Shown here: positions 1 to 12,529 of the stretch, in pieces | Layout: each line of letters opens with the position of its first letter | Numbering within the stretch: the stretch's first letter is position 1 | Source: Zingiber officinale | Taxonomy: Eukaryota > Streptophyta > Magnoliopsida > Zingiberales > Zingiberaceae | Direction: 5' to 3' | NCBI RefSeq assembly: GCF_018446385.1 | Contig: NC_055996.1 | Coordinates: forward strand, 16,851,317 to 16,915,316 | Length of the DNA: 64,000 bases | Translations under genes and position numbers: made by a program | Notes under the pieces: generated by a model | The model's input: the letters and a program-made list of their open reading frames with translations, nothing else | Told to the model about the DNA's origin: nothing | Database searches by the model: none

Positions 1-720
1 TAGGATTAGCTAAGTTTAGAATTAGTATTAATTTATTAAGGTTCAATTTGAATCAATCATTAATAATGATAAATTATGATTTAATTACAGTGAAGTTAAG
101 ATTTTGACTAAAGTTAAAATTAAGATTGATTGAGTTAAATTAACATTAAGTTTTAAGATCAAGTCTAATTTAGAGTACAATTAATATTTGAAGTTTTTAC
201 TTCAATTATTTACTTATTAATTATTTAATTCAGTTTAGAATTTTAAGTTAATCAAATGTTTAATAATTTCATTAAGATTTAGATTTAGTTTAAATTTAAG
301 TTTACATGAAATGCTTTTTAAGTTAAGATAATTTTTTAAACTAATTTTTAAGTTAAAAGGATTTTTAAATAATTTTTAAATTAAAATAGTTTTCAAAATA
401 ATTTTTAAAAATAATTTTTAAAATAATTTTTAAAAGGATTTTTAAAAGGATTTTTAAAATGATTTTTAAATAATTTTAAAAAGGATTTTAAAATGATTTT
501 TAAAAGAATTTTTAAAAGAATTTTTTAAAAGATTTTTAAAATGATTTTTAAATAATTTTTAAAAGAATTTTTAAAATAATTTGTAAATAATTTTTAAAAT
601 TAGAAAGGTTTTTAATTTAATTTTAATTTAATTTAATTTAATTTAATTTTAGTTTAATTTAATTTTAATTTTAATTTTAATTTTAGTTTAATTTAATATA
701 AATTTGATTTTGAATTTTTA
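1..720. repeat. AT-rich low-complexity spacer of element G
   Basis: This stretch is dominated by degenerate units of the form TTTTTAAAATAATTTTTAAA. It is the reverse-complement counterpart of the spacer at about 25500-26300 in element D. It contains no credible open reading frame. Confidence 0.7.
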
Positions 721-1809
721 GTCCTTAGTTATCTCACCCGATCTAAATTTTCAATCAGGGAATCGTATAATTTTGTGAGATGAATTAGGTTCAGTTTTAG
801 GATTTGGTTTAACTTTGTGTTAGATCAGGTTTAGCTTTGGGCTTAACAAATAGACATTCTTTGAATAAACTTCTGGGCTATGGTGAGTCACTTAGACATC
901 ATTAGAGTAACGATGCCTTCGAGGTTTTCCAAATAGTCCAATCCACTGAGCTTAGTATAAAACCTTGGTCTAACTAATTAGGATCCGTAAGGGATAGCTT
1001 CAGTTAGTTCTACTTAGACAAATGCATCAGGTCGAAGTCATATCTTCCTAGACATGCATAGACTAAGCTTTCCTAACCTACTATCATCCAAAACTTCACT
1101 AGTACCGTAGGTCAAGTTAAATTTTGTCCCTTTTTACTCTAATCCTAATTACCCTGCTGAATAGGTCAGTTTTGGTTACCCTGTTGGGTAGATTATTTTT
1201 GGAGGTGTCAGCTATTCTGGAGCCTCCTACTGAATTATTGATCTGTATTTTTAAGTTTTAGTTCTAGGTTTATGTCTGTTACTTTTTTAATTATATTTAA
1301 CTTGATGATAATCTGATTTTTGATGGGTTCTAAAAATTTTTTATTTTGATTTTATTGGTCTAGGTTTGTGTTTTGGTTTTTGATATGAGTTATCAAATTT
1401 TACATAGTATATTTTATCTTTGGGTATGTAATATTAGTTAATTCCTACTTGCATGGTTAAGCACGCTTTCGGAACCTAAGCTTTATTTTGTTGTTTATGT
1501 TGGGTTATTAGTGATTTAAACGTTTTATTTGAACTTGACTCATAGCTAAGTCCGGTTTTATTATAGACTATTTTTTTACGATTTAAAATAAGATCTAAAT
1601 TTTTAGATCCTGTTGTAAATTTTTCTAAAATACTTTTTAATTTTTAATTTTTAATTTTTTATTTTTAGTGTTAAATTTTCCTCCTCAAGTGTTAGGTCTT
1701 GAGTTGGATTAGAATTTGTGATTTGTTCCATGAGGTCTTGGTTTTCCTCAAGGAGCAATTTATTTTCTTTTTCTATTCAATTAATTTTTTATCTAAACAA
1801 GCAATTATT

Positions 1810-2941
1810 TTAAAAAAAAATCTTATTTAAATTCAAATATACTTCTTCAGAACCTTCGGAAACGAGTACGGACTCGTGGCTTGATTCGGGTTCAGACCCG
1901 TCTTCCGATTCGTCCTCCGATTTTGCTTCGCGGGTCATCAACGCGAGGTGACTCTGGTGCTTCTGATCTTCGGCCTCCGATTCTTCTGAGGATGAGTCGT
2001 CCCAGGTCACTTTGAGAGTCTTCTTCTTGGATGTCTTCGACTTGTTGCTCTTCAATCTTGGGCACTCGTTCTTGTAGTGGCATTTCTTATTGCACCTGAA
2101 GCAAATCACGTTCCTTGGTTCAGTTAGGGATTTGATCTTCTGCAGGTCCTTTTTGCTGAAGTTCTTCTTCCTCCTGGTGAACATCTTCCTTACCAGGTTC
2201 ACCAGGTACTCTTCGTCTTCGGAATCTTGGTCGGACTCATCTTCAGGGTCAGGCTTGGTCTTTTTCCTTTCCTTGGAGGAACCTGCAAACAAAGCAATAC
2301 CTTTCTCGGTTCCAGCGTTAGTCTGCTCGTGTAATTCAAGTTCGCAGGATAATTCATCTAGTTTCAATTTAGATAGATTTTTTGAAATTTTGTAGGCATC
2401 CACGATAGATGCCCACAATGTATTTCATGGAAAAGCATTTAATGCGTACCTGATTAAGTCACGATTTTCCATTTGGTGGTCTATCGCATGAAGTCCGTTG
2501 AGGATGTCTTTGATCTTCGCATGAAGTTGACTCGCTATTTCTCCTTCCTGTATTTTAATATTAAATACTTTATTTAACAGAAGGTCATGCTTAGTTACCT
2601 TGCCGTCGCTCGTTCCTTCGTGTAGTTCGATCAGCTTGTCCCATAATTCTTTCGCATTTTGGTGTGGTCCCACTCGGTTCAGCTTTTCCTTTATCAGCCC
2701 GCATTGTAGTGTGTTGAGAGCTTTCAAGTCCGTCGAGGATTTCTTTTTCATGTCCGAAGTCCACTGTTCCGGGTATAGTGGATTCCGGAGTTGTCAATTG
2801 CCACCTTATAGCCTCTGGTGACGTTGAACCACTGGTCGAAGTCGGTCTTCAAGTAGACCTCCATTCGCTTCTTCCAGTAGGGGAAGTCATCCCCGTTGAA
2901 TAGGGGGGGCGTACTATACTGAAACCTTCGACTTGAGACAT
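1810..2941 (-). pseudogene. Element G gag (UBN2-like copia gag), broken
   Basis: The product would be a copia-type nucleocapsid protein that packages the element RNA. The minus-strand reading starts at an ATG (2939-2941), has an apparent frameshift near 2760, then a segment resembling the UBN2/DUF4219 gag family, with motifs such as KELWDKLIELHEG. An in-frame TGA at about 2425 separates this from the C-terminal part (1810-2418). That part has a CCHC zinc knuckle, CFRCNKKCHYKNEC (C-X2-C-X4-H-X4-C), and an acidic serine-rich tail. Element D reads arginine at the TGA site, consistent with CGA decaying to TGA. Confidence 0.8.
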
Positions 2942-3200
2942 TTTACCTTGCACACAAATAGATAAAGAGACAAGAAATCCCAAGACTTGGTCTTGGATTA
3001 GTAGTGCGGAATAAAATTAAAAAGAATCTAAAACTGAATTGATGTTGCACTAATTCAGCTTAATTACTACGAAAAGATTTCCAAAAAGGTAACGATACCA
3101 GTTTGGATTTATAACGTAAAACTGAAAACCGGAGGAAAAAAATGAAAAAGAATTTTACCCTCTGTATGATTGGTGGTTGCACCAAATCAGAGCGGTACCT

Positions 3201-3212
3201 GCTCTGATACCA
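3201..3212 (-). other. Primer-binding site of element G
   Basis: Read on the minus strand this is TGGTATCAGAGC, the usual plant copia match to the 3' end of initiator tRNA-Met. It lies two bases inside the LTR edge and therefore fixes the element's orientation. Confidence 0.85.
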
Positions 3213-3214
3213 CT

Positions 3215-4214
3215 TGTTGGATCGAGTAATTTGCTAGAGGGGGTGAATAGCGATTTAGAAAATTATTGTAGAAAATCAAGTACGCAGTGGAAAGATAAAA
3301 GCGAGAACAGAACAATGCTAACACAACCAATTTTACTTGGTTCGGAGCCTTCGTCGACTCCTACTCCAAGGCCTGCACTCGTTGAGTACTTTCGTTGGGC
3401 AATCCACTAGTAGTTCGAAAATGTTATTACAAAATTAAGGTACAAGAACTTTGGAAAAGAAATACCAATAACAGTAAAGGAAATAAAAGACAGCACATTG
3501 TCGGAGTAGTTTCACAGCATCGCAGAAGCACAGCACAGTAGAGCAAGCGTTGGAAGATCTTGTTGTAAGTTGTTCTTTGCTCCAGGGCTCACCCTCCTTA
3601 TATAGGAGGTTCTGAGCACCCGGATTCCTTCCGGGCGCCTGGAGTGTGATGTAGCCCAGCCAACCATGAAGCTCCTTGTGGCGAAGCGGCGATGAGGATA
3701 GAATTTGCATTATGGGCGCCCGGACCCCATTTTCCAGCAGCTTCAACTCCCTGCAAGAAAACATTAGTCCGAACCACAAATGTAAATAATATATCCTGCA
3801 AAACAAAGTGTTAGCATAGTTTATAATCAAAAAGAGTATTAATTAGATTTCATTTCACCGAAATCAGAATCTAGTCAAGATCTCAACTTAGAGTTCCGAA
3901 ATGGTTCTAAGTTGGATCGGCGCCTAAGTTCCCTTTCCGGGAACGCATCTCACAGTCACTCCCCTCCAGTGACTTACCTTAACTTACCTGCCAGACGTCT
4001 GATCAGCCCTTCGACCCATCTAGACTTCTTGCCAAACATCCGGTCAGCTCATCGACCTGTCTGGACTTCGTGCCAGCTATCCGGTCAGCCCGTCAACCTA
4101 GCTGGGCTTCTCTTGCACACTTGGTCAAAGCGTTAGATCACAATGAAACTAACTTAACCTGCTTTGTCATTCATCAAAACCTGAGTTAGATCGTTAGTAC
4201 TGACCGCACCAACA
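3215..4214 (-). repeat. 5' LTR of element G
   Basis: About 1000 bp, bounded by TGTTGG and CCAACA, a 6-bp inverted repeat ending in TG...CA. Both ends resemble the LTR ends of element D, including the phrase CGCTATTCACCCCCTCTAGC near the PBS side. It contains GGGCGCCCGG-type palindromes at 3615-3725 and imperfect repeats of about 40 bp at 3990-4115. Confidence 0.8.
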
Positions 4215-4218
4215 GCGC

Positions 4219-5769
4219 GTATGCTAATTTTTTTACACTGGTGTAGCGGGATTCTGCATCTTTTAATATATGACTTAGAAAATATAGAGGTTGTTGCTTA
4301 GGGTCGTTTTACCGCATCAACATTATGCCAACTGCATGCTCTGTGTATGACAAATAAATCTAGAGTGGCTCGCCGACGTTGGGTTTCACCAATACAGATA
4401 AGGAGGTAAGGTACTCCTTGAGCTCCTCCAGGGCCTTGTCGCACTCCACGTCCTACTGGAACTTCATCGCTCAGTGCAGTATCTTGAAGAATGGGTGACT
4501 CCGATGGGACAATCTAGAGATGAATCTCGATAATGCGGTGATCCGTTCGGTCAGTCGTTGGGCCTTCTTCAAGTTGCGGGGCGGGGGCATGTCCTACAGT
4601 GCCTTCACTTTGCTCGGATTCATCTTGATCCCCCATTCAGTGACGATATAGCCGAGGAAGCGGCCACTCCTTGCTCCGAACAGGCACTTGTTTGGATTCA
4701 GCTTGATTCCATATGCCCTCAAAGTTCGACAGATTTCTTTGATATATGCTCAGAGGTCAGCGACTCGGAGAGATTTTATCAGGATGTCATCAACATATAC
4801 CTCCATGTTAAGGCTGATATGTCGTTGGAATACCTTGTTCATCAATCTTTGATAGGTGACATTAGCATTCTTTAATATGAATGGCATGATGTTGTCACAA
4901 TAAGTCTCGTCGGCCATAATGAAACTAACCTTCTCTTGATCTTTCTAGATAAGTGGCACTTGGTGGTAACCTTGGTATGTGTCGAGCATGCAGATCAGCT
5001 CACGACCGGCCGTGGATTCCACCATTTGGTCTATCCGGGACAAGTGATAGAAGTCCTTTAGACAAGCCTTATTCAGATCGCGGAAATCAATGCAGACTCG
5101 TCACTTGTTGTCCGGGTTGGAGACCAGCACGACGTTGGCAAGCTAGCTTAGAAATTGCACCTCGCGGATGTGACCGGCTTGCAGCAATTTTTCTATCTTC
5201 GCTCGGATGATTGAGTTCTGCTCCACACTGAAGTCCCTCTCCCTCTGTTTCATCGACAGAGCGTTCGGTCGGACATGAAGCTCGTGCTGAGCTATGCATG
5301 GCGAGATGTCCGGGAGCTCGTGTGTCAACCAGGTGAACACATCATGGTTTCGCCTAAAGCAGGCAATCAGCTTTGCCTTCTTTTCATCTGTCAGGTCATC
5401 CACGACAAATGTAGTGGCTTTCGACCGGTTGGGATAGATCTGAACCTCCTCCTTTTCCTCATAGACCAACGCGAGAGGTTCTTCCATGATAGTGTTCACT
5501 TCCAAACATGGGGTCTTTCGAGCTGCCCTTGCTTCATATTTGACCATCTCGACGTAGCACTGCCGAGCGGCCAACTGGTCACCTTTAACTTCACCCACCT
5601 TATTAGCTACCGAAAACTTGATCTTCTGGCAAAAGATGGACACCACAGCTCGAAACTCATTAAGGGTTGGTCGACCCAATATAATATTATAGGCAGACGA
5701 CGCATCCACCATAATGAAATTTATAGTCCTGGTTCTCTTGAGAGGTTCTTCTCTAAGGGATATGACCAA
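4219..5769 (-). pseudogene. Element F reverse transcriptase region, broken
   Basis: The minus-strand translation in several frames matches the pol of element A. The ORF at 5143-5769 covers the protease-RT linker and start of RT, including a segment that ends LLQAGHIREVQF. Further downstream the catalytic motif reads EVYVDDILIKS near 4790, so the YVDD active-site box survives, but stop codons and frameshifts break the frame around it. The RNase H and integrase parts are not in the window because G interrupts the element. Confidence 0.8.
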
Positions 5770-6169
5770 CTGAGCCTGGCCGATTGGTAATACTTGATTA
5801 CTCGTGAACCAGTAGAGCGGTATTACTTGATTGGCCGATAGTGTTCATTTCCAAACATGGGGTCTTTCGAGCTGCCCTTGCTTCAGATTTGACCATCTCG
5901 ACGTAGCACTGCTGAGCGGCCAACTGGTCACCTTTAACTTCACCCACCTTATTAGCTACCGAAAACTTGATCTTCTGGCAAAAGATGGACACCACAGCTC
6001 GAAACTCATTAAGGGCTGGTCGACCCAATATAATATTATAGGCAGACGACGCATCCACCATAATGAAATTTATAGTCCTGGTTCTCTTGAGAGGTTCTTC
6101 TCTAAGGGATATGACCAACTGAGCCTGGCCGATTGGTAATACTTGATTACTCGTGAACCAGTAGAGCAG
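5488..6169 (-). repeat. Direct tandem duplication in pol of element F
   Basis: Two copies of about 330 bp, at 5488-5820 and 5837-6169, are offset by 349 bp and nearly identical. They cover the end of the protease and the linker before RT. The interval between them (TATTACTTGATTGGCC and adjoining bases) resembles a scrambled piece of the copy end. Neither A nor B carries the duplication. Confidence 0.85.
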
Positions 6170-6475
6170 GATCATCATGGGTTGTAGTTCTCTCTGGTCG
6201 ATTTGTAACTGGTCGAACGCCTTTTTAAATATTATATTTACTGAGCTACTTATATCAACAAAAGTTTGGTGAATAGTATAGTTAGCTATTACTGCCCGAA
6301 TGATCAAGGCGTCATCGTGAGGGATCTCTACTCCCTCTAGATCTCGAGTGTCAAAACTGATCTCTGGTCCCTCGGCCTTCTCTTTGCTGCATCCTACAGC
6401 GTGTATCTCTAGTCGTCGAGTGTACGACTTTCTTACTCGGTTGGAATCACCGTCGATTAGTCCACCGATGATCAT
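5798..6475 (-). pseudogene. Element F aspartic protease region, degenerate
   Basis: The reading frame aligns with the protease of A, around the phrases LEGVEIPHDDALII and VNIIFKKAFDQLQID. Where element A has the retropepsin box DTGSS, F reads DISSS, so the conserved threonine and glycine of the active-site triad are lost. The frame ends in the duplicated segment. A processing protease from this copy would not be expected to work. Confidence 0.75.
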
Positions 6476-6879
6476 TCCAATTTCGCCCTAAGCGGCATTG
6501 CTTTGGTTCTCCTCTTCTCGAGCTGAGGATCTTGTTCGTTCAGCAGAAGCTCGTACGGGACTTGTGTTATTTCTTCTTTGAGTCTGACGATGGCTTTGTT
6601 CATCTACCAGTTTGTCTTCTTCTCTTCACCCATTTGATCGACATCGATGTTGTCGCTCGAGAGTTGGTGAGCGACGATGGTATCCTGGAGGAGTCGGTTG
6701 GCTGGAAATCGACCTTAAGTCGTAACAATCCTAAGTGTTATGCGTCGTCAATTGATGGAACGAGCAAAACAACAGGTCCAAGTCTTGCCTTTCACATCTT
6801 TGGGCCGACCTGCCGCTACATGCTGCATAACATGTGTTCTTGACTCCTGGGGCGGCTGTGCTACTCTCGATCGGGGGCC

Positions 6880-7895
6880 TTTCAGTGGTTGATGATTAGT
6901 GGTCGGCCGCCATTCCAGGGGAGCAGTATGCTTGGTAGGCGCTTCATTCCTTCGCCACTTAGGCTTCCTCCACGTTTATGTATTCGGTGGTGCACCTGAG
7001 CAAGTGGTCGAAGTCTTTTGGTGGCCTCCAGATGAGGGAGCGGAAGAATTCTCCTTCGGTAAGCCCCTAGGAGAAGGCATTTACCAATATCTCCGAGGAG
7101 ACCGATGGAATATCCATAGCTACCTGGTTGAACCGCTTAATATAGGCCCTCAGTGCCTCCTTGGGTCCTTGCTTCAATGCAAACAAATTAACACTTGTCT
7201 TCTGGTAGCGGTGAATGCTGGCGAAGTGGTGCAAGAATGTCGTTTGGAAATCTTGGAAGTTATGAATTGATACAATCGACGGGCGTCTAAACCAGCGTTA
7301 CGCTAATCCTTAAAGAGTGGTGAGGAAAACCTGACACTTCACTCCGTCAGTATACTGATGGAGTGTGGCAGCGCTATCGAACTTGACCAGAGGGTCATCC
7401 GGATCGATCGTTCCATTGTATTCCTAGATTGTCAATGGGATGTAGTGTCGGGGTAGGGGGTCGTTTAGGATCCCCTAAGAGAACTGTCGGTTGATCCGTT
7501 CAGGAGAATCATCATTTCTTGGTGCTTTTCCTTTTCGTACATCCTGAATGGGTGCGTCGTTTGAGGAGGATCCTGGATCCTTGCTCACTAGGCACCGTTC
7601 TCTAATGGAGTCTGGAAAAACGCGTGATGAAAGGGAATCAGCGCTTTGGGCGCATTCCCATATGTGTCAGTCGGCTTCTTATTTTACCCCCGAATGGATA
7701 CATGTTCCGCTCAATCTCGATATCCAACTTGCTAACCAGCTGCTGATGTCGCGAGCCCATGTACCTAGCGCTAAGCCAACGCTTGCTGCTGTTCTTACTC
7801 CACCATTTTTGCTGCTCAGACTTGTATCAGCATATCTAATTCCTCCTTTGTCAATGTCACCATCGTGAGTCGTCCAACGTCCTCCATCTTCACAT
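6880..7895 (-). pseudogene. Element F gag remnant
   Basis: On the minus strand, scattered frames match the gag of A. An example near 7000-7020 resembles HANEYINVEEA with a stop directly after it. No long frame remains. The region encodes the Retrotrans_gag capsid domain in related elements. Plus-strand frames here are shadows. Confidence 0.65.
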
Positions 7896-7925
7896 TTCGG
7901 ATACGGGCTACGTTCCTACAGACGG

Positions 7926-8243
7926 TGCCAATATAAGATTGTCCGAAAATCATGAAGAAAGCTGGCTGGGGATGTGACTTCTGGGTTGACTGCGTGTAGA
8001 CATCCCTTTGCTCTACAACATAAGAAATGTCAGTGCTGAGCTAGGGAAGGGGTCTCCGGCGTTGGCCCTCCGACGCTTAAATCAGTCATCGAAAAAATGG
8101 AAGAAAGCGAAGCAATAGTAAGCACAGGCGTGAATAGTAAATAACGAGTACCTTCACCGGTACATAGACCTCCCTTTATATAATGTCCCAGTGGGCGACG
8201 TGCACATACCTCAAGGCACAGGCACGCTTCCTTAAACATCCTA
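7926..8243 (-). repeat. Element F primer-binding site and truncated 5' LTR
   Basis: The minus strand near 7926-7945 carries a GGCACCGTCTG-type primer-binding site like those of A and B. From about 7946 the sequence resembles the first 300 bp of the B LTR at 50302, including a TATATAAAGG promoter box read on the minus strand near 8173-8185. Similarity ends near 8243. Confidence 0.65.
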
Positions 8244-8710
8244 TGAAAAAACCTATCAAGAAAATATCTCTGACATCATATTTTAATAGGACATGTAAAA
8301 TCCTAATGAGACAATAGAACCTTCCTTTAATTTATACAGAAGAAAGGAAATTTTATATTAGTTTAAATATTACACCTATGGTATAGAATAGTAATGAAGG
8401 AAGAAGGGAAAAGAAAATCAAGTCTCATCAAGTACCCTTTCTTTCTTTCTTTCTTTTTTTTTTTTTTTTTTTTTTATTTGGGGGTGTGTTTTTCATAGAA
8501 CCTATAGGAATGGAAGATAGATTCCAATGCTACTAGGTTTCTGCTATGCTGTACACTGCATTTGTTCAGGAAGATATCTCGAAGGAACAACATAATTAAT
8601 CATAACAGAAAATATCCAAAACTGTACAAACAATGACTAAAGAACATGACACGGGGCATGAAATCATAATAACAGCATATGATAGTTTTTACATGCAACC
8701 ATCAAAATGC
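8244..8710. other. 3' flank of the RAB gene
   Basis: AT-rich sequence that should include the RAB 3' untranslated region, with a T-tract at about 8437-8475. No ORF or RNA gene is recognised. Confidence 0.5.
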
Positions 8711-11700
8711 TCAGGATGAGCAGCAGGTACTCTTCTGATTCACAGGTTGTCCACGGATTTGTACTGTCGGTGGCCTGCCATTGTTGCCGGCTGGTTGGCT
8801 AGCCATCCTGCAAGCAGTTTTCTAGTTACACTACCAGAACATTCTAAAACAACACGATGGAGGAAATTATAAAAGAAATCAACGTGAAATGATACTTGTT
8901 CTTGATGGCAGAAGTCATGGCCATGAAGGCCTGCTCCACATTGGTAGCATTTTTCGCACTAGTCTCTATGAAAGGGATGCCGATCTCATCCGCGAATGCC
9001 TGCATTGGCAAAAGCAAAAATAATTAATTGTTGTTGCAGCAAAAGCTAGTGAAACAATTGAGGGACTATGACAAGTGGGTAATTCCTTGAGCAAGGAGTC
9101 AAGGACAAAGCATGTCAGATTTGGAGGAAGTCACTGCATCTAATTTGCAGGTTAGTAGTAGTATCGTGTGACAAATTACCTTGGCTGTCTCGTAAGAAAC
9201 AACTTTATTTGCAGTAAGATCACTTTTGTTGCCCACCAGAAGCTTGTTCACATTATCACTTGCATATCTGTCGATCTCATTTAGCCAAGTCTTCACATTA
9301 TTGAAGCTCTCCTGGTCTGTCACATCATACACCACCTGTAAAAGTCAGAGTATGACCAGATGCTCTTCAATAAGTTTAACGTGCAAAGAACATAGCATTT
9401 GTTCACATTTGACTTACAATGATGCCATGGGCACCTCGGTAATAGCTGCTTGTAATTGTTCTGAAACGCTCTTGCCCAGCAGTATCCCACTGCAACGAGA
9501 GAAAAAACAATTATATAGGAATAGCTGTTGGACACCCATAACAGATACTCATACGAGTCTTAGTAGCATAGCAATCGATCATCCAATGATGATATGATAT
9601 CCACAAGCCTTTTGCAATAAAGCAAACAACTTCCACGTAGGGCACTTAAAAGATTTATTTTGCATAGGCTTGTTCTATGTTTAGTGGCATAAATAGAAAA
9701 TGAGTAATAGATTGAAGCCATTGAAAATAAAACTCACAATTTGAAGCTTAATGGTCTTCCCATCCTGCTCGACTGTGCGTATTTTCTGTAAGATATAGAT
9801 CTTGTCAGGTTCTGTAATCTTTCACTGATTTTATGTATAAAGGAAAGAGATCACTTACAAAATCAACTCCGATAGTACTTATATAACTTTCCAGGTAGGA
9901 ATCATCCTATGAAAAAAGAGGAAATGAAGTTAGCAAGATATGCAAAAATCTCCTTGCAGTAAAGATCTACTTCTGCTGTCTGCATTACTATGATTCTCAA
10001 CAAGTTGAGAAATCACATCGGTGGTTCCCGCATTAGGTGGAAGGGTGAGAAAGAGGGAATGTGTTGAAATAAAATAAAAAATTGAGAAGCCAAATGAGAT
10101 GGCAATCTCTACTGCAGCATGGCTTCCATCTCAGGAGTACAAAATGTGTACTTTCTCATCGCAAATAAGATACTTTGGAAAAAAAAAAACATACTACAAA
10201 AAACAAAATGATATATCTTCAGTCCCATGATACAGATAAATTGTTATAGGCACCGAAACTATTGTCCTGTGTGACAATTTAGACCACACGAGTTACCAAC
10301 TTTTATAGGTAAAGCTTATAATAATTAAAGTTAATTTATGAATAAAATACGCGGCCAAGATATTCTATTATTTTATATGGAACAACTTTATGACTTAGCT
10401 ATATGATGATGATGTGCAAAACTAACATTGTATATAGAAATTGCACAATCAACCAACAAAATAGAAAGCTAATAACAAATGCCATTTGCAGCAAATATGT
10501 TTTGCTTTCTCCAATAACTAGTATTTGCAAACATTACTACTGCAAATCAAGTCCCTAAGAGAAGATTGTAGAAAATTAGGCAATGTAAAATAAAAAATTT
10601 ATAGCAACCCAAGCCATTAACACCTCAAGCTGGACATGATTTCTAAAACTACACTTATTGACAAAACCAGCAAATTCCATTTCTCCAAGATAAAACAGAG
10701 AATGTATGTAGGTGCCAAAACTATATTAAAAGCAGCACTTAAACTGGATGCCTTATATAGGAGGATCATTTTGTAACAGCATTTCCAATGAATAGAAGAC
10801 AGAACAAGTCACAGCAAAAATATGGAATTTAACAATCAACTCAAGATATGTTATTGCAACTGAAATGTAGGATATAATAATAAACAACTAATGCAAATTG
10901 CATCTTACTGCAAATCTCAGGAGCAAGCATGACTTTCCAACGCCTGAGTCTCCAATAAGCAAAAGTTTGAATAGATAGTCACTACAAAAAGAAACATGCA
11001 TTTAGTTAGTTTTACACCAAAGGCGTGTAACTATTAGCTGTAAAATGAATTTTAGTTTGGATAACTTGACACCATTCGAACTGTGTTCAAAAAACACATA
11101 ACCCAATCTGCCTGAAAAATTATAGTTATTTGGCTTAGAGTTGGTCTCAATTCTCAAGTTTTAGGAAATTAAGAAGGGACCAAGGTTACCTTCTCAGCAG
11201 GAAAACTAACCCTGATCCCTGAACAAACCTAAATAAGCATCTATAGTTTTTGACCTGCAACTAACTTTTTATACACAAAGGATAACTTTATTGAAATCAA
11301 CCTAACTAGACAGATTTAGAATGCAAATCAGTTCTCAAATTTTACATTGAACCATATTTATATTTAGGATAATCCAGTTCAAATATGTGGGTTAAGTGAA
11401 ATTTTTGAGAAGTTGGGAATTATGTATTGTCCCTCCGTATATGCGATTTTCTGTTACTCTCCCAATTACTCACTCCTGATTCCTATCCTTTTCCCTCATT
11501 GTGCGACATAGCCACCGCACCTCTATTGCCTCACAAGGGCTGATGATGCTAGTTGATGGAAACTCTCTCTCCCTCTCATTTTCATTCTATTAATCTCTCT
11601 CTTAAGCTCTTTCCCTCTCTTGTTTTGTTGTCACGCTGTCATCAAAAGCCAAGAGAGAGAACAATGCCATTATTAGCCATCTCTGCCTTCTCTTCCCTCT

Positions 11701-12529
11701 ATTTCTCTTTTCCTTTAACTCCCTCTTGACTTTGCACTTGTGGGCAGCTGAAGCTGCAAGCATTGCCTGAGTGATGGCAGTCAATTGTTTGGCCCGCATT
11801 TATCAAACCTTTTGAGATTTTTGAGCAAATTAGTGCAATAACCTATCAACTTGGTAAAAAGTAAGTTGATAGGTTAGGATACACATTAACTATCAAATTC
11901 TAAATTCTCTAACCAATAATATACCAATGAGTTACTTATACCGTATGATTTCAAGAAAGGTCCAGGAGATGTCATGCAGCAACCGTAGCAAAAAGCCTCT
12001 CATTAACCTATTTGCATCATGATCACTAACAATCATCACATACGTGATATGGCAAGCAACTGGTACAATAGCCTTCAAACACTATAGACCATGGAATATG
12101 AGTCATTTTGTTATCAAATTTAGATACATTTTTAGCAATCATAGCAAGTTGCCATCTGCTAATGAATCAACAATGAAAGGTAGAATATGACGCAATCAAT
12201 TCACAAAATGGAAGGAACACAATCACAATAACCGTTTCTCAAGTCACTCTCCCTAGATCTGAAAGACACGCATGTCAACATCGTCCAATCTAAAGCCCAA
12301 GTCTGCAATAAAGAACAATAATCACGAAATATTTTATAATTCTATCAAGAAAACCCGGATCTGACTAACAGACAAGGGAAGTCATTTCTCCGTAAGCAGC
12401 AAAATCAACTTACAATTCTAAGCCCCAGAATCTATGGCATTTAGCAAACATAACCGTGATTCGAAAACGAAAAAAAAATACAAGCAGGATTAGGGTACTA
12501 AGATGCGTCACTTACTACTCCGGATTCAT
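8711..12529 (-). CDS. RABD2: RABD2/Rab1-type small GTPase, eight exons, 203 aa
   Basis: A Rab1-class GTPase that controls vesicle traffic from the endoplasmic reticulum to the Golgi. Exons on the minus strand are 12516-12529, 10909-10981, 9859-9906, 9738-9785, 9418-9489, 9180-9335, 8896-8999 and 8711-8807. Together they give 612 nt, in frame, with GT-AG borders at each intron. The start [15 protein letters not shown] and the 203-aa length are typical of plant RABD2. Visible motifs are the P-loop GDSGVGKS (residues 15-22), switch I with T40, WDTAGQE (62-68), NKSD (121-124; plants usually have NKCD), ETSAK (149-153) and a C-terminal CCSS whose two cysteines (200-201) are the geranylgeranylation sites. 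It is divergently arranged with the GATA gene. RABD1 is less likely because of the N-terminus. Confidence 0.95.

Larger units (their letters stand above)
1..4214 (-). mobile_element. Element G: gag-only copia-like LTR retrotransposon, left part outside the window
   Basis: Reading on the minus strand, the order is LTR (3215-4214), a primer-binding site matching initiator tRNA-Met (3201-3212), a gag pseudogene (1810-2941) and an AT-rich spacer (1 to about 1800). No protease, integrase or reverse transcriptase is visible. The order and sequence match element D in the opposite orientation: gag, the block at 720-1150 and the AT-rich spacer all have counterparts in D. At 4214 the LTR abuts gypsy sequence of element F that resembles B near 40020, so G is inserted in F. 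Its other LTR and target-site copy lie left of position 1. Confidence 0.85.
4215..8243 (-). mobile_element. Element F: old, truncated Tat-type Ty3/gypsy element
   Basis: The minus-strand order is LTR remnant, primer-binding site, gag remnant, protease and reverse transcriptase. The sequence is related to elements A and B but carries many stops and frameshifts. Its 3' part is separated by the insertion of G at 4214 and lies outside the window. On the right, similarity to the B LTR fades near 8243, so the 5' LTR is truncated or too diverged to trace. This appears to be one of the oldest insertions in the window. Confidence 0.8.

Noticed and set aside
7548-7868. Plus-strand ORF with possible membrane-like text
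   Set aside because: It lies opposite the gag remnant of F and is explained as a shadow.
9099-9179. Extra RAB coding sequence after ETAK
   Set aside because: It reads into an intron; the GTAATT donor and the next exon beginning AFADE give the expected protein.
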